Shown here one piece after another: positions 8,269 to 15,100 of a DNA stretch of 22,116 nt. A program made the position numbers and the translations under genes. This DNA comes from CAYMCJ01 sp964388985. Its GTDB lineage: Bacteria; Patescibacteriota; Patescibacteriia; Patescibacteriales; CAYMCJ01. The notes beneath the pieces are model-generated. The model was not told the origin of the DNA, did no database searches, and worked only from the letters and a program-made list of their open reading frames with translations. The DNA lies in contig CAYMCJ010000016.1 in assembly GCA_964388985.1 (NCBI GenBank), positions 1 to 22,116 on the forward strand. The letters are read 5' to 3'. Position 1 is the first letter of the stretch. Each line of letters opens with the position of its first letter.

Positions 8269-8278
8269 ATGCTATTAT
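8250..8278 (+). promoter_or_regulatory. Candidate sigma-70-type promoter
   Basis: TTAACA (8250-8255) is separated by exactly 17 bp from TATTAT (8273-8278), about 33 bp upstream of the ATG at 8312. Both hexamers are imperfect and the region is AT-rich and repetitive, so chance is a real possibility. Confidence 0.3.
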
Positions 8279-8311
8279 TATAACATAAATATATTAAAAA
8301 CTAAAATAGAT

Positions 8312-8719
8312 ATGTTAAAAACTAAAAAAATAATAAATAAAAAAATCCACTGGTCATTATCTGCTATTGTTTTAGTTTTAATCTTTTTATTCTGCGGCTA
8401 TCAAATAGGAATAAAAGCGGCTGGACATAAAGTGTTTGCCGGCGAAATAACCGCCCAAATTCCAATGGCAACCTGCTCAAACTATTATTCCTGTTCGGCC
8501 TGTTCTCTTTGCGGCTGCGGAAGCTGGGACCAACTTACTATTACTCCTAAATTCGGCATTGAACAAAACTCAACTTTTTATATGTGCAAAATGCCGTCTC
8601 TCATACCCTGGGGAAATGGCAATTTGGTTGTAGGCAGCGTTGTTTTGGGCTATGCCCCGAATGAACATGCTAATGTTAATGATGGAAATTCAACCAATAT
8701 CTGGTCGGTATTTCAATAA
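8312..8719 (+). CDS. Small exported Cys-rich protein
   Basis: The 135-aa product has a basic N-terminus, a hydrophobic segment (about 15-35) and an exported domain. The domain opens with a dense cysteine cluster, six Cys within about 15 residues (CSNYYSCSACSLCGCG), and has one further Cys (C90). The spacing does not match a ferredoxin, a rubredoxin or a classical zinc ribbon, and an extracellular position would favour disulfides. The C-terminal half is Gly/Asn-rich with strand-like stretches. I do not recognise a family. It is the first plus-strand gene of the surface locus, divergent from the 348-aa gene and followed 178 bp later by another exported protein, with a palindromic repeat between. 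A surface or structural role is inferred from export and context. Confidence 0.75.
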   Translation: MLKTKKIINKKIHWSLSAIVLVLIFLFCGYQIGIKAAGHKVFAGEITAQIPMATCSNYYSCSACSLCGCGSWDQLTITPKFGIEQNSTFYMCKMPSLIPWGNGNLVVGSVVLGYAPNEHANVNDGNSTNIWSVFQ

Positions 8720-8730
8720 TTTTAGAGCTT

Positions 8731-8865
8731 ATGCGTTTGTTTGCCATTGCGAGAAGCGAAGCTTCGTGGCAATCCCATAGATTATAGTACTTACCTATCT
8801 TCCACAGACGTTCTGCTGTTCGCGGAATTGCTTCGCCTACGGGCTCGCAATGACAGTAAACGCAT
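8731..8865. repeat. MITE-like palindromic repeat (135 bp)
   Basis: The two ends are imperfect inverted repeats of about 22 bp: the left arm starts ATGCGTTT and ends CCATTGCGAG (8731-8753), and the right arm is its near reverse complement (CTCGCAATGACAG to AAACGCAT, 8844-8865). Inside lie GAAGCGAAGC and GGAATTGCTTCGCC. This CATTGCGAG / GAAGCAATCC word pattern belongs to a widespread class of bacterial palindromic repeats. There is no ORF inside, so it would be non-autonomous. It fills most of the 178-bp gap between two plus-strand genes. Confidence 0.75.
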
Positions 8866-8897
8866 ATCCTAAATTTATTAAACCAACTAATTAAAAT

Positions 8898-10052
8898 ATG
8901 TTAAAAAATAAAACTTTAAAAATATTAATAATTATTTCTACCCTATTCTTGTCAGCTATATATTACAAGGCTTTTATTAAAGCCGATATTACTTTAATAA
9001 GTAATGTCCGGGGAAAAATTCTCCTGCAGGTTGAACAAAACGGCGAAGCCTGGTATGTTAATCCCCAAACTGATGAAAGATATTTTTTGAACCGACCCGA
9101 CGATGCTTTTAATATAATGCAGAATTTGGGAATTGGAATTACCAATGAAGACATTAAAAAAATTCCTATAGCGGAGGCTAATTTTGCCGGCCATGATGCC
9201 GATAACGATGGTTTGCCTGATGTGATTGAAGATGCTGTCGGCACTGACAAAAAAAATCTGGATACTGACAATGACGGTTATAATGACAAAATTGAAATAT
9301 TAAATAATTATAATCCGAATGGAGACGGCAAACTGCCGATAGATATTAATTTTGCCTTCGGACAAATTGGAAAAATATTAATTCAGGCCGAACAAAACGG
9401 CGAAGCTTGGTACATAAATCCTGATGACAATAAACGTTATTTTTTGAGTCGGCCTGATGACGCTTTTAATATAATGCGGAATTTAGGTTTAGGAATTACC
9501 AATGAAAATTTAGCTAAAATTCCGGAATTTATTGCGGACAAAAAACTGCAAAACGATTACATAGTAAAAAATAATACCGCCATAGCGCCAACCGATAATT
9601 CGCTGAGAAAATATACTGACACTGATTATTATTTCTACTTCAATTATCCTAAAGACTGGCAAATTCAAAAACCAAATGATTTTGATAATGTTATATTTTT
9701 AGGGGATTATAATAAAAGTCTATTCAGCGAAAAAAAGGGATTAATTACTATAATTTATATAAAAACCGACCAGGATTTAGAACTTGATAACTTCAGAATA
9801 AACAGCAAGCCGGCAACGAAAAAAAATATTGAAGAAACAATAACTCTTAATAACAACTCAACTTTAAAAGAAGGCTTTGAATATTCTAAAAGCAACAGTT
9901 TTGAAATAACAACCACTATCCAAAAAAACTCCAGAGAATTCCTGCAAATCGCATTAGTATCAGCTGGATCTGAAAATTATTATACAAATATATACAATAA
10001 CATTTTAGATAGCGCTGAATTTATTGAAACAAGCTGCCAGACCTGTCAATAA
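8898..10052 (+). CDS. Exported protein with two copies of a GKILxQ-EQNGEAWY module around calcium-loop repeats
   Basis: The 384-aa product has an N-terminal signal or anchor (about 7-27). Two copies of a roughly 52-residue module follow (39-90 and 158-209). They share the motifs EQNGEAWY, then a short turn, RYFL, RPDDAFNIM, NLG and GITNE, and are about 75 percent identical by eye. Between them are thrombospondin-type-3-like calcium loops (DADNDGLPD at 100-108, DTDNDGYND at 122-130, plus NPNGDG). Residues 235-375 form a separate domain beginning YYFYFNYPKDWQI, resembling PsbP-like or lipoprotein folds often found in exported bacterial proteins. The last residues carry a CxxC (CQTC). The module is familiar from Patescibacteria surface proteins, where it often pairs with such loops, but I know no function for it. 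A bidirectional terminator follows 16 bp after the stop. Confidence 0.88.
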   Translation: MLKNKTLKILIIISTLFLSAIYYKAFIKADITLISNVRGKILLQVEQNGEAWYVNPQTDERYFLNRPDDAFNIMQNLGIGITNEDIKKIPIAEANFAGHDADNDGLPDVIEDAVGTDKKNLDTDNDGYNDKIEILNNYNPNGDGKLPIDINFAFGQIGKILIQAEQNGEAWYINPDDNKRYFLSRPDDAFNIMRNLGLGITNENLAKIPEFIADKKLQNDYIVKNNTAIAPTDNSLRKYTDTDYYFYFNYPKDWQIQKPNDFDNVIFLGDYNKSLFSEKKGLITIIYIKTDQDLELDNFRINSKPATKKNIEETITLNNNSTLKEGFEYSKSNSFEITTTIQKNSREFLQIALVSAGSENYYTNIYNNILDSAEFIETSCQTCQ

Positions 10053-10067
10053 AATTTAAATCAAAAC

Positions 10068-10126
10068 AAAAAAGAACCGAGACGCTCTCTCGTGGAACTG
10101 GGCAAAAGCGTCTCGGTTCTTTTTTT
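10068..10126. terminator. Bidirectional intrinsic terminator
   Basis: A perfect 19-bp inverted repeat (AAAAAAGAACCGAGACGCT at 10068-10086, complement at 10108-10126) encloses a loop of about 20 nt. The stem is GC-rich in its upper part and has an A-run on the left and a T-run on the right, so it can act for both convergent genes: the exported protein ending at 10052 and the MFS gene ending at 10230. Confidence 0.92.
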
Positions 10127-10135
10127 AAAAAAAAT

Positions 10136-10157
10136 ATTACTTAGCATGCTACGTAAT
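10136..10157. repeat. 22-bp near-perfect palindrome
   Basis: ATTACTTAGCATGCTACGTAAT is its own reverse complement except for one symmetric mismatch pair. It sits in the convergent gap after the terminator. It could be a protein binding site, but none of the flanking genes is a DNA-binding regulator. Confidence 0.5.
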
Positions 10158-10197
10158 AAAAATCAAATACACAAAATTCTAATACTAATACCACAAT

Positions 10198-10225
10198 CTA
10201 CTTCTAACTTCTTACTTCTAACCTT
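10198..10225. repeat. Heptad array (nnACTTC)
   Basis: Three 7-nt units CTACTTC, TAACTTC, TTACTTC and a degenerate fourth lie immediately downstream of the MFS stop codon (minus strand). Same period, different sequence from the other arrays. Confidence 0.75.
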
Positions 10226-10229
10226 TTAC

Positions 10230-11456
10230 TCATCCCGAATGTCTCCCCTTTTCTATCATTTCATCATCAACCAAAAAATTCATTGCCAGCGAAGCAAAGG
10301 CTGCCAAAACAAAAGTCCATTCAATGCTAAAAAAGATTGTTAAAAGTAAAATAAAACCCAACATTAAAACTTTGCCATATTGGACGGCCATCTCATGAAT
10401 AACGGTATATTCATCAACATAATGCCCTTGGTCAGCCGCTTTTTCGTAAGTCAAAGCGTCAAAAGGAGTTTTGGCGAAAACATTCGTCAAATTATGATAA
10501 GTCGAAACAATAAAAATTTGAAAGGCAGTAGCTACAAAAATTTTAATAAGCCAGCCAAACGCATACAAAACACTACCAATATTTAACATCCTTTTTTTAT
10601 TGCTCAAATCAGAATATTTCCCGATAAACAACTGTAAAACTACAGTTACGACCACTATCAAAGAAGATATGGCACCCACTTTAAAAAAATTACCGTTCAA
10701 AATTTCCCAAATAAAAATAGGCCAGATCATAACCCCGACTACATTTTCCGCTCCGTTGCCGGCAAAAGCTAAAATTGCCTTTCTTCTTTTTTTCGATAAA
10801 AATTCTTTCCATGTTTGCCAATATGTCCAAGAAAAATTTTCTCTTGTTCTCGGCAGAGTAATAAAAGGAATCAATGAAGACAAATATATTACTACGGCAA
10901 TAATGAACAATACATCATAATTATAATGCATTAATATCCAGCCGGCTATAATCGGACAGATGGCTCCCAAAGCAACGGTTGTGGCCTCAATTAAACTTAA
11001 CTGCTTAGCCCTATTTGTTTTATTGGTAAATTTAGCTAAATCGGTATGTAAAGGAATCCAGTACATAACCCTATTTAAAGTAACAACTATTATTGAAATA
11101 ATAATTAACAAAAATATTTGCTTATCTTGTCCTAAAAATAATTCATATCCGTTCATTGTCCTGTCAAGCAAATAAAAAATAAAATAATAAAGTGCCCCAA
11201 TAAAAATACTTATTCTAAGAGACCTTCTTAGACCGACTTTATTTAAATATTTCGCCCCCCAAGCCACAGACGTGCCATATAAAAAATGAGCAACTAAATA
11301 ATAATAAACAACATATCTAAAATTAAAATTAAAAATTTCATACAAAAAAATAGGCAGAAATATACCCAATAACGCGCTTGAAATTCGTAAAACCATCCTG
11401 CCTGAAAAAAGCGACACAAACCCATGCGAAACTCTGCCTTTAAAATATTTGAACAT
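10230..11456 (-). CDS. Major facilitator superfamily transporter
   Basis: The 408-aa protein is hydrophobic throughout, with about 11-12 predicted membrane spans, the right size for an MFS permease. It shows a cytoplasmic basic loop between early helices (NKVGLRRSLRISI, about 73-85), in the position of the family's conserved inter-helix 2/3 motif. A longer central loop rich in Lys/Arg (about 205-235) separates the two six-helix halves, and a second basic loop (DLSNKKRM) lies near 285-292. The segment DALTYEKAADQGHYVDEYTVIHE before the last helices is charged and is a recurring feature of a Patescibacteria MFS subgroup, as I recall it. The substrate cannot be inferred, because no partner gene for a pathway lies nearby. 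The start at 11456 (MFKYFKG) has no Shine-Dalgarno sequence. Its 3' end faces the bidirectional terminator. Confidence 0.85.
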   Translation of the reverse strand: MFKYFKGRVSHGFVSLFSGRMVLRISSALLGIFLPIFLYEIFNFNFRYVVYYYLVAHFLYGTSVAWGAKYLNKVGLRRSLRISIFIGALYYFIFYLLDRTMNGYELFLGQDKQIFLLIIISIIVVTLNRVMYWIPLHTDLAKFTNKTNRAKQLSLIEATTVALGAICPIIAGWILMHYNYDVLFIIAVVIYLSSLIPFITLPRTRENFSWTYWQTWKEFLSKKRRKAILAFAGNGAENVVGVMIWPIFIWEILNGNFFKVGAISSLIVVVTVVLQLFIGKYSDLSNKKRMLNIGSVLYAFGWLIKIFVATAFQIFIVSTYHNLTNVFAKTPFDALTYEKAADQGHYVDEYTVIHEMAVQYGKVLMLGFILLLTIFFSIEWTFVLAAFASLAMNFLVDDEMIEKGRHSG

Positions 11457-11465
11457 TTTTTCATA

Positions 11466-11493
11466 CTAATAGCTTTAAGGTTAAAGCTATTAG
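11466..11493. repeat. CTAnnAG-type heptad palindrome on the 3' side of the four-helix-bundle gene
   Basis: Four consecutive heptads, CTAATAG, CTTTAAG, GTTAAAG and CTATTAG, also form a perfect inverted repeat (13-bp arms, 2-nt centre). It lies 5 bp past the four-helix-bundle gene's stop and 9 bp before the MFS start. On the plus strand it is followed by CTTTTTA. It is the 3' counterpart of the array at 12022-12119, so the gene is bracketed by the same repeat family. Confidence 0.75.
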
Positions 11494-11497
11494 CTTT

Positions 11498-11857
11498 TTA
11501 TATTAATTTTTTAATCATTACTTTAAGCATCTTAATAACCTCAATTAGCAAATCCTCTATTTCAGAATAAACAAACATTTTGGTTTTTGGTAATCTTTTT
11601 GCAATCTCAATTTGAGTCTCTAATTCATTTGCAGAGCCTAATGCAATTCTTACAAATTGAGCAAAATCTTTTCTTGTTCCCCGACCTCTTCCTTCAGCTA
11701 TATTAGATGGAATTGATACAGAGCATCTCCTCATCTGATTTGTTAAAGCGTAAATTTCTTCTTTAGGAAAATTTTCTGTTAATTGATAAACTTTAGTTAC
11801 TAAGTCTATTGATTTTTGCCAAACTATTAAATCTTTAAATGATTTAATTTCATTCAT
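11498..11857 (-). CDS. Four-helix-bundle protein (S23 / 23S rRNA intervening-sequence family)
   Basis: The real product is 119 aa starting at the ATG at 11857; a longer reading would run into the N gap. It shows the family's hallmarks: an N-terminal FKDLIVWQKSIDL, the central RRCSVSIPSNIAEGRGR, FAQFVRIALGSANELETQ, and a C-terminal amphipathic helix. The family forms a homopentameric helical bundle. It was first found encoded within intervening sequences of 23S rRNA and is related to the Avd accessory protein of diversity-generating retroelements. Many Patescibacteria carry several stand-alone copies of unknown function. No reverse transcriptase or variable repeat is visible here, and rRNA is absent. 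CTAnnAG heptad repeats flank both sides. The 5' end lies 12 bp from a scaffold gap, so the upstream sequence is uncertain, but the coding sequence itself appears complete. Confidence 0.92.
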   Translation of the reverse strand: MNEIKSFKDLIVWQKSIDLVTKVYQLTENFPKEEIYALTNQMRRCSVSIPSNIAEGRGRGTRKDFAQFVRIALGSANELETQIEIAKRLPKTKMFVYSEIEDLLIEVIKMLKVMIKKLI

Positions 11858-11868
11858 ACCTAAAAGCT

Positions 11869-11968
11869 NNNNNNNNNNNNNNNNNNNNNNNNNNNNNNNN
11901 NNNNNNNNNNNNNNNNNNNNNNNNNNNNNNNNNNNNNNNNNNNNNNNNNNNNNNNNNNNNNNNNNNNN
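11869..11968. other. Scaffold gap (100 N)
   Basis: Exactly 100 Ns, the conventional length for a gap of unknown size. The 55 bases before the gap (11814-11868) are identical to the 55 bases after it (11969-12023), so the two contig ends probably overlap and the true gap may be zero or negative. Confidence 0.98.
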
Positions 11969-12012
11969 TTTTGCCAAACTATTAAATCTTTAAATGATTT
12001 AATTTCATTCAT
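11969..12012 (-). pseudogene. Duplicated 5' fragment of the four-helix-bundle gene (probable assembly artefact)
   Basis: On the minus strand an ATG at 12012 encodes the same first fourteen to fifteen residues (MNEIKSFKDLIVWQ...) as the complete gene at 11857, then runs into the Ns. With the exact 55-bp identity at both contig ends this is most simply a contig overlap rather than a second gene. A real tandem copy inside the gap cannot be excluded. Confidence 0.7.
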
Positions 12013-12021
12013 ACCTAAAAG

Positions 12022-12119
12022 CTATAAGCTAAAAGCTATTAGCTACTAGCTATAAGCTAAAAGCTATTAGCTACTAGCTATAAGCTAAAAGCTATTAGCT
12101 ACTAGCTATAAGCTTAAAG
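12022..12119. repeat. CTAnnAG heptad array, 28-bp higher-order unit x3.5
   Basis: Three perfect 28-bp units (12022-12049, 12050-12077, 12078-12105) and a partial fourth run up to the leuS stop. Each unit is four heptads of the form CTAnnAG (for example CTATAAG and CTATTAG), each heptad being palindromic at its ends. The array lies between leuS and the start of the four-helix-bundle gene and probably caused the adjacent assembly break. Copy number may be collapsed. Confidence 0.93.
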
Positions 12120-15100
12120 CTACTTAATAACTATATTCACCAGCCTTCCTTTAATAAAAATTACCTTAATAACTTTTTTACCATCAATCCACTTTTTAAT
12201 TTTCTCACTTTCCACGGCTAACTTATTAGCTTCTGTCTCAATTATATCAGCGCTAACTTTTAGTTTATCCCGCACCTTCCCGTTTACTTGAATTACCAAT
12301 TCTATCATCTCGTCTTTAACCAAATTTTTGTCATATTTCGGCCATTTTTGTTTAAACACGCTCTCTTTGTTTCCTAGCCGAGACCATAATTCCTCGGCCA
12401 AATGCGGAGCAAACGGAGCTAGCAAGATAGAAAACTGACTAAATTCACCCTTGGAACAATTTTCTTCCTGAGCTGCATTTACAAAAATCATCAACTTAGA
12501 AATGGCGGTATTATATTTCAAATTTTCCAAATCCTCCCCCACCCCCTTAATGGTTTTATGTAATAATTTATTTATCTCTAAATTTTGAATTTTGAATTTT
12601 GAATTTTGAATTTGTTTGGAGTTTGATATTTTGAATTTTGAATTTGTTTTATTTAAAAGTCTATATATCTTATTCACAAATCGATACATCCCAGTCATGC
12701 CTTTATCCTGCCAATCTCCACCTTGCCGCATATCGCCCAAGAACATTAAATACATTCGCACGGCGTCAGCGCCAAATTTTTCAATATACTCATCCGGATT
12801 AATAATATTACCTTTTGATTTACTTATCTTGGCGCCCCCGGCTATAAGCAGTCCGTGCGCCCGGAATCGTTTATACGGCTCAGGCTCAGGAGTATAGCCT
12901 AAATCGTGCATTACCATAGTCACAAACCGGGAATACAATAAATGCAAAACGCTATGCTCTTTGCCGCCGATATACATATCAACCGGCATCCATTTTTCTA
13001 ATCTTTTTTTATCTAAAGCCTGATTATTAAAATCAGTGCAAAGATAGCGCATAAAATACCAGCTGGAATCCACAAACGGGTCAGACACATCGGTCTCCCG
13101 CTTAGCCGACCCACCGCATTTGGGGCAAGTTGTATTAACAAAGTCTTTAATTTTATTTAAAGGCCCCTTGCCGGTTCCGTCCGGCAAAAAGTCATCCATT
13201 TCCGGTAATATTACCGGCAAATCTTTCTCCGGTACCGGCACCCAGCCGGCAGAATTACTGTCCAATACCGGGAATAAATTTTCAATTTCAGGAACATTTT
13301 TTATATTTTCATCTTCTCTCAAATGGGCATAATATTTATAAATTTCAATTTTTGCCTTATTTTTGAAATTTTTTATATAATAATCCCGCACTTCCCCAAT
13401 AATCCATTTATCCTTTTCGCCAAAAATAATATTTATATTATTAGCATTTCGTTTAACTTTTTTCACATCCAAATTTCTTGCCTGATAATTTTTAAAAACC
13501 ATCATTTCTTCCGCGGTGAGCTTATCTTTAAACTGATTAAAATATTTTTCACTCGGATTAAAACCAACCGGCATAGCTAAAACAAGACTTTTTATTTTAT
13601 ATTTCTCGGCTAATTTAACGGCTAAATGACCGCCCATGCTATGCCCGACAATAGAAAAATTATGTAATTTATTTTCTTTAATCTTTGCTTCAATAAATTT
13701 ATACCATTCATTAAAATCAGGCGCGTCTGTATTGGGCGCGTCAAAAGCATAAACCCGATAACCTTTTTCTTCTAAATTTTTTCTTAACCCCGGTATAAAA
13801 ATTGATTTTGAGCTATCTTCCCAACCATGCAAAATTAAAACATCTTTACTGCTTTCTTTCGCGCACTGCTCGCAATAAACCATCGGAATCGGCGGCCCCC
13901 AATATCTTTGCCGGCTAATGCACCAATCGCGCAATTTATAATTTATTTCCTTTTTGCCCAGCCCTGCTTTCTCCAGCCATTTAATTATTTTTTCCTTCGC
14001 TTCCGCTGTTTTTAAACCATCAAGAAAACCGGAATTAATATTTACTCCTTCGCCAACAAAACAACTCTCTCCTGAAATTTCATCCAATAATTCCGGAAAT
14101 TCTTTATTTACCGGATTATCAAATATTGTAAAATGCCCGCGATTTTCTAATTTAACCAACCTGGCATCAAGCTGCTTTGAATATAAATCAACGCTTTTTA
14201 AAATATTTTTTTCATCATTTGAAACATAAATAACTATATCATTAACCCGTTTTTTTATTTCCGAATCAATTTCAAAATTATAAAAATCCTGTTTATTTTT
14301 ATTTTTTTTGTCATCGGAAGATTTGGCCGGCGCCACCAATATCAGCTTATTTACGCTTTTTTTTGTTTCCCCCAGCCAACGAACCAAAAAAGCTCCGCCG
14401 GCGCTTGTACCTACCAAGGTTGTATTCTTATCAACCTCAATCTTTTCTACTTCTTTTTTCCAATCTTCATAACTTGCTTCCCAGTCATTGGGAATTAAAG
14501 GATTTATCGCTTCTATATTTTTCTTCTCTAATTCCCTCTTCAGCCACCCCAACCAATGGCGCTTATTTTGCGGAGGTAAATCAGATTCATTAAAAGATTG
14601 CCGACCGTGCAGAATCACTACTTTGTCTGTTGCTTGTTGTCTACTACCCGCTGCCTGCACAACCTCTGTAATCGGCAAATCATACTTCTTGGCAAACTCC
14701 CAATCCCGCTCGTCATGAGCCGGCACCGCCATAATTGCCCCGGTGCCATAACCGGCTAAAACATAATCAGCTACAAAAATCGGGATAGTTTCATTATTAA
14801 CCGGATTAATTGCCATCAACCCTTCTAACTTTACGCCGGTTTTTTCTTTAGCTAAATCCGTCCGCTCAATATCAGACTTCTGTTTGGCTTTTTTAATATA
14901 TTCTTCAACTTTTTTGTAATTTGTAATTTGTAATTTGTCCCGCCACTTTATTGTATTTACTGTGGGCGGGATCCCGTCGTCGCCTCTGGCGTGACCCCGC
15001 AGAATGCGGTGGCCAAGGCGGTGATAATTTTTAATTATTTCGTGTTCCGGGGATAAAACAAAATAAGTGCAACCAAATAAAGTATCCGGCCTGGTTGTGT

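Noticed and set aside
11498..11977. A 159-aa protein reading through the N gap
   Set aside because: The first 40 residues would come from Ns; the family's normal N-terminus begins at the ATG at 11857.
11498..12012. Diversity-generating retroelement (the four-helix-bundle protein as Avd)
   Set aside because: No reverse transcriptase, template repeat or variable repeat is seen in the window.
12022..12119. Possible CRISPR array
   Set aside because: The 28-bp units are contiguous without spacers and are built from smaller heptads, and no cas gene is present. It is a tandem repeat.
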